Assembly (NCBI RefSeq): GCF_002871935.1
Contig: NZ_PNHQ01000023.1
Location: forward strand, 1 to 20,910
Length of the DNA stretch: 20,910 nucleotides
Direction: 5' to 3'
DNA from: Aerococcus viridans
GTDB lineage: Bacteria; Bacillota; Bacilli; Lactobacillales; Aerococcaceae
Shown: one piece after another, positions 7,109-12,568 of the stretch
Numbering within the stretch: the first letter of the stretch is position 1
Layout of the letters: each line of letters opens with the position of its first letter
The notes under the pieces: generated by a model
What the model was told of the DNA's origin: nothing
Database searches by the model: none
What the model saw: the letters and a program-made list of their open reading frames with translations, nothing else
Made by a program: the position numbers and the translations under genes

Positions 7109-7909
7109 ATGAAACTAATCGCTATTGATATGGACGACACACTTCTAAATAATCAAAATATAGTTACACCGGTTCAAAATGACTTTCTTATTCATCTTAT
7201 TCGTGAAAAGGGGATTAAAATTGTTATTTCGACAGGACGTTTAGTTGATGGGATCAAAAACCTGCTATCCCCAGAATTGTATGAGTTAGTTTACGTTATC
7301 GCACTAAATGGCTCATTAATTTTGAATAATGATAAAACCATCATTAAAAGTGACCAGATAACGAATAAACTATTTAAGGAATTGTTAACCCAATTTGAAG
7401 ACTACAAATTAGATATGTCAATTTTAGATGAGTTTAACTATTATAGATTTTCGCCACAGAATAATGATTTTATGGATCATGAGGAAAAGTTAAACAAAAC
7501 AACCATTAGATATTTAGATATTGAGGAATATAAAAATACCAATATTCTTAAATCTTTACTTTTCTATCATCCTACTGAACGGAAAAAGATTGAAAAGAAA
7601 GTTTTGGAATCTACCATACCAGGACTAAGACCAATATTTACTCAACCCTATTTAGTTGAATTTTTACCTATTGATACGAATAAAGGTACTGCGCTTGAAT
7701 ATTTATCCAATTATTTAGATATAGATATGAAAGATACGGTTGCAATAGGTGACGGTACAAATGATATTGAATTAATGGAAAGGGCAGGTCATGCAATTGC
7801 AATGGGAAATGCAATTGAAGAAGTTAAAAATATATCTGACTTTGTGACATTACCAAATAATAAAGACGGTGTTAAAGTGGGAATAGAACGATTATTAAGA
7901 GGTGATTGA
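7109..7909 (+). CDS. HAD-superfamily Cof-type sugar phosphatase (HAD-IIB)
   Basis: 266-residue soluble phosphatase of the Cof/YidA group. The four HAD motifs are present: IAIDMDDTLLN at the N-terminus with the nucleophile Asp7 and acid/base Asp9, ISTGR (motif II), a lysine in DTNKGTALEYL (motif III) and IGDGTNDIELME (motif IV). A C2-type cap lies between motifs II and III. I start at ATG 7109, which has AAAGGAG 5 bases upstream; an in-frame TTG at 7094 lies inside the terminator and is unlikely. It ends directly before the next HAD gene. Substrate is probably a sugar phosphate of the pathway, or one that accumulates by side reaction; this is inferred from context. Confidence 0.88.
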   Translation: MKLIAIDMDDTLLNNQNIVTPVQNDFLIHLIREKGIKIVISTGRLVDGIKNLLSPELYELVYVIALNGSLILNNDKTIIKSDQITNKLFKELLTQFEDYKLDMSILDEFNYYRFSPQNNDFMDHEEKLNKTTIRYLDIEEYKNTNILKSLLFYHPTERKKIEKKVLESTIPGLRPIFTQPYLVEFLPIDTNKGTALEYLSNYLDIDMKDTVAIGDGTNDIELMERAGHAIAMGNAIEEVKNISDFVTLPNNKDGVKVGIERLLRGD

Positions 7910-8623
7910 ATGAATATTAAAGCTATAGGATTTGACTTAGATGATACACTATATGATCGATTTGATATATATAGAAATGTTTTTAATTTAATAGAGGAAA
8001 GGTACTGTGCTTTAAATATCACGTTCGATGATTTTAACATGGAATTACAAAGAATTTCGATAGAAGAATATTCTTTGTTCTCAAGAGGTTATAAAGATAA
8101 ACAAACGTATAAAATTGATAGGGTAAAAAGGACGTATAGCTATTTTGGAAGATCAATATCTAATAATTTAGCTAAACTTTTTGACGTTCTATACCGGTTC
8201 TTTCGGAATAAAATAATGACTAGAGAGAAAGTAAATGAAGTGTTATGTAGGCTAAAAAATGAAACAAATTTAACAATATTCATTTTAACAAACGGTCCAA
8301 CAGTAGATCAAAGAGATAAAATTGAAGTACTTCAAATAGAACAATATTTTCCAAAGGATAAAGTATTTATATCCGAATCTGTAGGCTGGTCTAAACCATC
8401 TCGTGAAATTTTTAAATATGTTGAAGATAAATTAAGCATCAGTAACGAGGAAATTTTGTACATCGGGGATCACTATCATAATGATATCCAAGCGGGTAAA
8501 AATTGTGGTTGGCATACTGTTTTTTTTAATTTTGAAAATACTAACCAACCGTTAGCTGCAGACTATGCCGTTCACGATTTTTCCGAATTTGAGAAACTGC
8601 TAGAAAAATTAAATATATTGTAG
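7910..8623 (+). CDS. HAD-superfamily hydrolase (subfamily IA, YjjG-like)
   Basis: 237-residue HAD hydrolase with an alpha-helical C1 cap. Motif I is IGFDLDDTLYD (nucleophile Asp9, Asp11), motif II is FILTNGP, motif III is the lysine in WSKPSREIF, and motif IV is YIGDHYHNDIQAG. The ATG immediately follows the TGA of the upstream phosphatase gene, with AGAGGTGA as ribosome binding site, so the two are co-translated. Having two HAD phosphatases of different subclasses in one operon suggests either sequential dephosphorylation or metabolite repair; neither can be decided from sequence. It is the last gene of the operon, and a terminator follows at 8686. Confidence 0.85.
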   Translation: MNIKAIGFDLDDTLYDRFDIYRNVFNLIEERYCALNITFDDFNMELQRISIEEYSLFSRGYKDKQTYKIDRVKRTYSYFGRSISNNLAKLFDVLYRFFRNKIMTREKVNEVLCRLKNETNLTIFILTNGPTVDQRDKIEVLQIEQYFPKDKVFISESVGWSKPSREIFKYVEDKLSISNEEILYIGDHYHNDIQAGKNCGWHTVFFNFENTNQPLAADYAVHDFSEFEKLLEKLNIL

Positions 8624-8636
8624 AGCTAGAATTTTC

Positions 8637-8663
8637 CACCAACACTATTTATCATAAAATCTT
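8637..8663 (-). repeat. Second ISL3-end-like remnant
   Basis: CACCAACACTATTT (8637-8650) is identical and in the same orientation as 187-200. The outward continuation on the minus strand, GATTTTATGATAAATAGTGT, again resembles an ISL3-type terminal repeat. Only 13 bases separate it from the phosphatase stop codon, so no element body is present. Confidence 0.35.
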
Positions 8664-8685
8664 TATTCGCTCGGATGATTAAATG

Positions 8686-8710
8686 AAAAGCACAGAAATG
8701 TGCTTTTTTT
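8686..8710 (+). terminator. Intrinsic terminator of the PTS operon
   Basis: AAAAGCACA (8686-8694), a GAAA tetraloop and TGTGCTTTT (8699-8707) form a 9-bp stem running into a T-run. It closes the rightward operon 63 bases after the last gene. Confidence 0.85.
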
Positions 8711-8756
8711 CGTAAAAACTATGTAGAGAAAACGAACAAAAAGGTATATACCACTA

Positions 8757-8774
8757 ATGTGAAATATTTCACTT
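8757..8774. promoter_or_regulatory. Candidate Rex (NADH/NAD+ sensor) operator
   Basis: ATGTGAAATATTTCACTT matches the Rex consensus TTGTGAANNNNTTCACAA at 11 of 14 fixed positions and has a perfect 14-bp dyad core (GTGAAATATTTCAC, 8759-8772). It abuts a promoter-like -35 box at 8773 and has no protein gene downstream, which is why it draws attention to the RNA-like segment that follows. Confidence 0.55.
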
Positions 8775-8802
8775 GTAAAACAACTCATCCACCAATTACA
8801 AT
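8773..8802 (+). promoter_or_regulatory. Putative promoter of the structured RNA
   Basis: TTGTAA (8773-8778), an 18-base spacer and TACAAT (8797-8802) place a transcription start near 8809. That coincides with the first base-paired segment of the candidate RNA. The boxes are imperfect; the placement beside the Rex-like site adds support. Confidence 0.45.
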
Positions 8803-8808
8803 TTAACC

Positions 8809-8951
8809 ATACCTAGATTTATTTGCATCCAGTTTATACTAGGTATGTAGTTTATTATTAGGATGCATAAAAAGAGGTTAGCTAGTTCCATATAGCTAAC
8901 CATAAATACTTTTTGTCTCAGCTCTCTAAGCGTGCACTTAGAGAGCTTTTT
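8809..8951 (+). ncRNA. Candidate Rex-linked small RNA with pseudoknot and own terminator
   Basis: About 143 nt with no credible reading frame (the longest start after a weak site gives ten codons). CATACCTAG (8808-8816) pairs with CTAGGTATG (8839-8847). TGCATCC inside that loop (8824-8830) pairs with GGATGCA (8861-8867), giving an H-type pseudoknot. A separate 8-bp hairpin follows (GGTTAGCT 8876-8883 with AGCTAACC 8894-8901). The segment ends at an intrinsic terminator, an 11-bp perfect stem 8920-8947 followed by T residues. A promoter and Rex-like operator lie just upstream. It runs toward the 3' end of gldA. I know of no named RNA family with this layout. Confidence 0.5.
8920..8951 (+). terminator. 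Intrinsic terminator of the candidate small RNA
   Basis: AGCTCTCTAAG (8920-8930), loop CGTGCA and CTTAGAGAGCT (8937-8947) form a perfect 11-bp stem followed by a T-run. No protein gene lies between it and the previous terminator at 8686-8710, so it must serve another transcript or act against antisense read-through. Confidence 0.85.
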
Positions 8952-8973
8952 GTTTGCCCAGTATGAGCAAACG

Positions 8974-9001
8974 AAAAAGCGACCGAGTTACCTCAGTCGC
9001 T
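8974..9001 (-). terminator. Intrinsic terminator of gldA
   Basis: On the minus strand AGCGACTGAG, loop GTAA and CTCGGTCGCT form a 10-bp stem with one T-G wobble, followed by TTTTT. It starts 28 bases after the gldA stop codon. Confidence 0.85.
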
Positions 9002-9029
9002 ATAAACCTATCTTAAGTAATATGGATAA

Positions 9030-10130
9030 TTATTTTCGACTAGTGACATATGCATCTACAGCAATTAAAGCATCTGCAACGTCCTCAGCTGTCACGTGAT
9101 AAAGCATATTGTGAATTGTTTCCCCTTCAATCGTGGCTTGTTTCCCCACGCGAATCAAAGCGTCACGGTCTTTGGCATCCAAATGTAATTCTTTTAGCGT
9201 AGTAGGTAAGTTTAAAGCTTGATATAGATCGATGTAAGCATCAATTTCTTCAGTTGGACGATTTTCCATAAAGAGTTGCGTTAGCGTACCATAAGCAACT
9301 TTTTCACCGTGGGTTAGGTGATGAATGTCACCTTCTAAAGCTGTGAAACCATTATGGATAGCGTGGGCAGCCGCAAGACCACCAGATTCAAAACCAAGTC
9401 CGCTAAGCAGTGTATTGGCTTCAATAACATTTTCAACTGCTGGTGTAACGGCATGTTTTTCAACGGCTTTAAAGGCTTTAACCCCATCAGCGAATAAGAT
9501 TTCCTTACTCTTGTCTCCAATTGCTTGTGCAGCTAAAGTTATTTTTCCACCAGCCATGGTATCGTGGTTACCAATCATGGTTGGTCGCATTTCAACTGCA
9601 GTTGCTAGTGCATCAGCGATTCCTGAAGCGAAGAAACGAGCTGGTGCTTGTGCAATAATTTGACTATCTAATAGGACTAGATCAGGATTCTTCTTGTAGA
9701 ATCGATATTTCTCAAAAGCACCTTCCTCAGAGTAAATAACAGATAGCGCAGAAGTTGGTGCATCTGTAGAAGCAACTGTTGGTAAAATAGCTACTGGTGT
9801 CTGTAGGTCATCGGCGATGGCTTTCCCAGCGTCAATGGCTTTCCCGCCACCAAGTGCTAAAACAAGATTGACATTATTATCTTGGCCAATTTTCGTCACG
9901 CGATCAATCTCTGCAGTAGAAGCTTCACCTTGGAAGGGCTCACGGATAATGGTCATGCCAGCTGATGTCAATCGATCAGTTAAGGTTTCCCCAATAATTT
10001 CCCACACAACATCATCTGCCAGTAGTAAAGCCTTATCTCCTAACTTTTGAATGTAATCTATAGCTACTTGACTTGTTAAAATATTTTTACCTTGAACATA
10101 ATGTGCCGGACTTGCAAATACTCTAACCAT
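9030..10130 (-). CDS. gldA: Glycerol dehydrogenase (NAD+, zinc)
   Basis: 366-residue iron/zinc-type dehydrogenase that oxidises glycerol to dihydroxyacetone with NAD+, or runs in reverse to dispose of NADH. The NAD-binding glycine motif ALGGGKAIDAGKA lies at about 92-104. The zinc ligands are Asp173 (GIADAL), His256 (AAAHAIHNG) and His274 (HLTHGEK), the same numbering as in the well-studied Bacillus enzyme. Start ATG at 10130 has AGGAGG 6 bases upstream. It is a single-gene unit with its own terminator and a Rex-like operator across its -10 box, fitting control by the NADH/NAD+ ratio. I see no adjacent dihydroxyacetone kinase, so the product must be handled elsewhere. Confidence 0.95.
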   Translation of the reverse strand: MVRVFASPAHYVQGKNILTSQVAIDYIQKLGDKALLLADDVVWEIIGETLTDRLTSAGMTIIREPFQGEASTAEIDRVTKIGQDNNVNLVLALGGGKAIDAGKAIADDLQTPVAILPTVASTDAPTSALSVIYSEEGAFEKYRFYKKNPDLVLLDSQIIAQAPARFFASGIADALATAVEMRPTMIGNHDTMAGGKITLAAQAIGDKSKEILFADGVKAFKAVEKHAVTPAVENVIEANTLLSGLGFESGGLAAAHAIHNGFTALEGDIHHLTHGEKVAYGTLTQLFMENRPTEEIDAYIDLYQALNLPTTLKELHLDAKDRDALIRVGKQATIEGETIHNMLYHVTAEDVADALIAVDAYVTSRK

Positions 10131-10211
10131 AATAAACCTCCTAGTTTATGTTACAAAATTCACAATAAAAACCATATGCATAAAAGCAAAGTAATTATTA
10201 ACCCCTTGTAT

Positions 10212-10229
10212 ATGTGAATTATATCACAA
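10212..10229 (-). promoter_or_regulatory. gldA: Rex-like operator over the gldA -10 box
   Basis: ATGTGAATTATATCACAA matches TTGTGAANNNNTTCACAA at 12 of 14 fixed positions. The minus-strand -10 hexamer TATAAT (10218-10223) lies at its centre, so bound Rex would occlude RNA polymerase. The matching -35 (TGGCTT, minus strand, 10241-10246) is weak. The gldA start is about 80 bases downstream. Confidence 0.6.
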
Positions 10230-10230
10230 G

Positions 10231-10425
10231 TAAAAATAAAAAGCCACTATCTTAAGTTGAGTTGCGGGAGCATAAAAGGTAATGATGATTAAGATATTTT
10301 TCTTCCAATTGTGGTTCAGATTTGAGATAATATATCGCTGTAAGCACAAATGCTAGAGTAGGAAAAAGCGGATAGCTTTTTTTATTTTATATTCAATATA
10401 TAAGAAAAAGAGAAAGGAACTTATT
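10231..10425 (+). other. Non-coding region upstream of the dihydrouridine synthase gene
   Basis: I see no gene here. A weak promoter-like pair is possible around TTGTGG (10309) with an AT-rich -10 near 10330. A short hairpin terminator lies at 10363-10383, ahead of the ribosome binding site GAAAGGAAC. Confidence 0.4.
10363..10383 (+). terminator. Short hairpin with T-run, possible attenuator before the Dus gene
   Basis: AAAAAGC (10363-10369), loop GGATA and GCTTTTT (10375-10381) are followed by more T. It lies about 43 bases upstream of the GTG start, so a transcript begun further upstream would be partly terminated here. Confidence 0.6.
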
Positions 10426-11406
10426 GTGGAAGAAAAGAAAAACTTTTGGCAAGAATTGCCACGACCATTTTTTATTTTAGCGCCAATGGAAGACGTAACA
10501 GATACTGTTTTTCGTCATGTAGTTCAAAAAGCAGCTAAACCAGATGTTTACTTTACTGAATTTACCAATTCAGAATCATATGTACATCCAAAAGGTCGCG
10601 ATTCATTAAATTCACGTTTACTATTTACAGAAGATGAAAAACCTATCGTAGCACATATCTGGGGAGATAATCCTGATCACTTTGCGGCTATGGCTAAAGG
10701 AATGAATGAAATGGGTTATGCTGGTCTAGATATTAATATGGGATGTCCAGCACCTAACGTTTTTAAACATGGTCGAGGATCAGGGTTAATCCTACGTCCA
10801 GATGTAGCAGTTGAATTAATTCATGCAGCTAAAGAAGGTGGCCTACCGGTTTCTGTCAAAACCAGACTTGGTCATCAAGATACTGATGAATATAAAGAAT
10901 GGCTCAGTTTAATATTAAAACAAGATATTGCTAACTTATCGATTCATTTACGTACAAAGACGGAAATGTCTAAAGTAGATGCACATTGGGAATTGATTCC
11001 GGAAATCAAAAAATTACGTGATGAAATTGCCCCTAACACCTTGTTAACGATTAATGGTGATATTCCTAACCGCCAAGTTGGCCAAGAATTAGTTGATAAA
11101 TATGGTGTAGACGGTGTAATGATTGGTCGCGGTATTTTCCACAACCCATTTGCTTTTGAAGAAGAAGCCCGTGAACATTCACCAAAAGAGTTGTTAGACT
11201 TATTTAGATACCATTTAGATTTGTTTGATGAACATGCAGCTAAAGATGGTCGCCCGTATAAACCATTACGTCGCTTCTTTAAAATTTATATCCGTTCATT
11301 CCGTGGCGCAAATGACTTACGAATTGGTTTGATGGAAACTGAAACAACTGATGAAGCACGTAAATTGCTAGATGAATTCGAAGAGAAATACTTAGCAGAA
11401 GCATAG
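10426..11406 (+). CDS. tRNA-dihydrouridine synthase family protein
   Basis: 326-residue FMN enzyme that reduces uridine to dihydrouridine in tRNA D-loops. The TIM-barrel start carries the flavin-binding [16 protein letters not shown] (15-30). The catalytic cysteine is Cys107 in [17 protein letters not shown], and SVKTRLG plus the C-terminal phosphate-binding GRGIFHNPF complete the Dus signature. The GTG start follows GAAAGGAAC; no upstream in-frame ATG fits. The variant N-terminus (PMEDVTD instead of PMAGVTN) suggests it is not the main DusB paralogue, so I give no symbol. It stands alone on its strand, and the hairpin-repeat array begins just after its stop codon. Confidence 0.92.
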   Translation: MEEKKNFWQELPRPFFILAPMEDVTDTVFRHVVQKAAKPDVYFTEFTNSESYVHPKGRDSLNSRLLFTEDEKPIVAHIWGDNPDHFAAMAKGMNEMGYAGLDINMGCPAPNVFKHGRGSGLILRPDVAVELIHAAKEGGLPVSVKTRLGHQDTDEYKEWLSLILKQDIANLSIHLRTKTEMSKVDAHWELIPEIKKLRDEIAPNTLLTINGDIPNRQVGQELVDKYGVDGVMIGRGIFHNPFAFEEEAREHSPKELLDLFRYHLDLFDEHAAKDGRPYKPLRRFFKIYIRSFRGANDLRIGLMETETTDEARKLLDEFEEKYLAEA

Positions 11407-11419
11407 ACTCGGTATTTCA

Positions 11420-11455
11420 CGGTTCCTTTCTTAGCGTCCTGTCTCCGCACCCTTT
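11420..11455 (+). repeat. Degenerate partial unit of the hairpin-repeat array
   Basis: Positions 11430-11453 align base for base with the 3' part of the complete units, with a few substitutions (CTTAGCGTCCTGTCTCCGCA against CTAAGCGCCCTGTCTCACAT). The 5' half is missing or too diverged to recognise. It lies directly against the end of the Dus gene. Confidence 0.6.
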
Positions 11456-11573
11456 AGTTGAGTTCGTCAGGGCAGACAGGTGTCCGCTTCAGAAATAGAT
11501 TGCGTGATGTGCCATCACTACACCTATTTCTTCCATCGTCTCCTGTCTAAGCGCCCTGTCTCACATCCCTTTT
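11456..11573 (+). repeat. Hairpin-repeat unit 1 (118 nt)
   Basis: The unit starts AGTTGAG and ends with CTCACATCCCTTTT. It folds as one long hairpin. Stem A is CAGGGC/GCCCTG (11468-11473 with 11553-11558), then stem B AGACAGG/CCTGTCT with a 4-nt AAGC bulge on the 3' side. Stem C is GAAATAG/CTATTTC and stem D is GTGATG/CATCAC, closed by a TGC triloop. Unpaired CTTCA on the 5' side and TTCCA on the 3' side are shared by all units. Confidence 0.85.
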
Positions 11574-11692
11574 AGTCGGGTTCGTCAGGGCAGACAGGTG
11601 TCCGCTTCAGGAATAGATTGCGTGATGTGCCATCACTACACCTATTTCTTCCAACGTCTCCTGTCTAAGCGCCCTGTCTCACATCCTTTTTT
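11574..11692 (+). repeat. Hairpin-repeat unit 2 (119 nt)
   Basis: Nearly identical to unit 1 with only a few differences. Those in stem C keep pairing: GGAATAG pairs with CTATTTC, so A-U has become G-U. Stem A is 11586-11591 with 11671-11676, stem B 11592-11598 with 11660-11666, stem C 11610-11616 with 11642-11648, and stem D 11622-11627 with 11631-11636. A run of six T ends the unit. Confidence 0.85.
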
Positions 11693-11810
11693 AGTTGAGC
11701 TCCAAATGTCAGACTCGTGCCACTTCAGGATTAGGCTACGTGATTTTTAATCACTCCGTCTAATCCTTCCACTGTTACGAGTCTAAACGACATTTGTCAC
11801 ATCCTTTTTT
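11693..11810 (+). repeat. Hairpin-repeat unit 3 (118 nt), diverged but structurally conserved
   Basis: The same start (AGTTGAG) and tail (TCACATCCTTTTTT) enclose changed arms that still pair. Stem A is AAATGTC/GACATTT (11704-11710 with 11789-11795), stem B is AGACTCGT/ACGAGTCT (11711-11718 with 11777-11784), with an AAAC bulge in place of AAGC. Stem C is GGATTAG/CTAATCC and stem D is GTGATT/AATCAC with a TTT loop. Replacement of both arms together shows the structure, not the sequence, is kept. The -10 box of the next gene follows directly. Confidence 0.85.
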
Positions 11811-11818
11811 GTTATAAT
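11789..11818 (+). promoter_or_regulatory. Possible promoter of the membrane-protein gene at the repeat-array edge
   Basis: A perfect TATAAT at 11813-11818 follows the T-run of repeat unit 3. The best-spaced -35 candidate is GACATT (11789-11794, 18-base spacer), which lies in the 3' arm of stem A of the hairpin. The -10 is convincing; the -35 is weak. Confidence 0.4.
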
Positions 11819-11864
11819 GGTTGTGTCTATATGTTACGCTGCTATTTCAATAGGGAGGTATGGG

Positions 11865-12344
11865 ATGACTACACGGATACTCGGTTGGATAATAAATGTT
11901 GTTACACTGCTTTTGTTTATTACATCATTAGTGAATTTAGCTTTTATATTTATTCAAACTAAATTTGTTAATATGACCTTAATTGATTATTTTGCATATA
12001 CGAATTGGACCTTTACTTATATGCTAGGGACACTATGTATCCCAGTTTCAGCTATCTTAATGCAGGTCAAATGGCGCAAGGCAAGGTTATTTAAACGCCA
12101 TGCCAAAGAATATTTCTACCTAAGCCTAATGATGACGACAGTAACATTAGTTTTAATTGGTGAATATAGTATGGCTATCTTCATGATTTTCCTATTTATA
12201 GCTGCTAGCTATCCTTTAGGTATTAAATATAACGAAGCCATCGCCATGTTACGAGAACCGTCTAGTTACCGTAAACTAGCAGGTGAATGGTTTATCCTAT
12301 TCATTGCTATAATAGTCAGAATTTACATGTATATAGATTTATGA
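11865..12344 (+). CDS. Small polytopic membrane protein, paralogue of the one at 16616
   Basis: I do not recognise a named family. The 159-residue product has four to five hydrophobic segments, near residues 5-28, 48-63, 86-103, 105-122 and 138-156 (for example GEWFILFIAIIVRIYMYI). I chose ATG 11865 because GGGAGG lies 6 bases upstream; an earlier in-frame GTG at 11817 overlaps the promoter. Its C-terminal half aligns by eye with the protein at 16616-17104: LIG...MAI..F, then a charged loop, then K..AGE..IL.IA..IR. It lies just before the maltose-type PTS gene, and its paralogue lies at the other end of that cluster. The function is unknown. Confidence 0.75.
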   Translation: MTTRILGWIINVVTLLLFITSLVNLAFIFIQTKFVNMTLIDYFAYTNWTFTYMLGTLCIPVSAILMQVKWRKARLFKRHAKEYFYLSLMMTTVTLVLIGEYSMAIFMIFLFIAASYPLGIKYNEAIAMLREPSSYRKLAGEWFILFIAIIVRIYMYIDL

Positions 12345-12390
12345 GAAGTATTAACTTTTGGAACCCAATTATAAAGGTTCTTATATAACA

Positions 12391-12428
12391 AAGAGAGGCT
12401 GAGATATTTTTGTCCCAGCCTCTTTTTT
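12391..12428 (+). terminator. Intrinsic terminator
   Basis: GAGGCTG (12395-12401) pairs with CAGCCTC (12416-12422), with A-T extensions on both sides, and TTTTTTT follows. It separates the small membrane-protein gene from the PTS gene. Confidence 0.85.
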
Positions 12429-12486
12429 TGGGTCAATTTCCTTATAATGGAACATTGTGATGGTTAAAGAACTTGTCCCAAAAGAA

Positions 12487-12501
12487 ATGGAAGCGTTTGC
12501 A
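12487..12501 (+). promoter_or_regulatory. cre (CcpA) site upstream of the alpha-glucoside PTS gene
   Basis: ATGGAAGCGTTTGCA fits every fixed position of the cre consensus WTGNAANCGNWNNCW. It sits 68 bases before the PTS start and downstream of a -10-like TATAAT (12443-12448), so CcpA could act as a roadblock. Catabolite repression of a maltose-type PTS is expected. Confidence 0.7.
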
Positions 12502-12568
12502 GATAGGAAAATGAAATGCTAAGATGATTGTATTGATAGCAATATTCAACATAAAAAGGAGTGAAGTA

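Noticed and set aside
9325..10050. Plus-strand open frames opposite gldA
   Set aside because: Antisense to a well-supported gene; composition is that of a mirrored coding frame.
10255..10270. AGTTGAGTTGCGGG resembling the start of the hairpin-repeat units
   Set aside because: Only about nine bases match and no hairpin follows; probably chance.
11420..11810. CRISPR array
   Set aside because: The units are 118-119 nt with no unique spacers between short direct repeats; the repeat itself is a long hairpin.
11817..11864. Upstream extension of the small membrane-protein gene to a GTG at 11817
   Set aside because: It starts within the -10 region without a ribosome binding site, while ATG 11865 has GGGAGG at the right distance.
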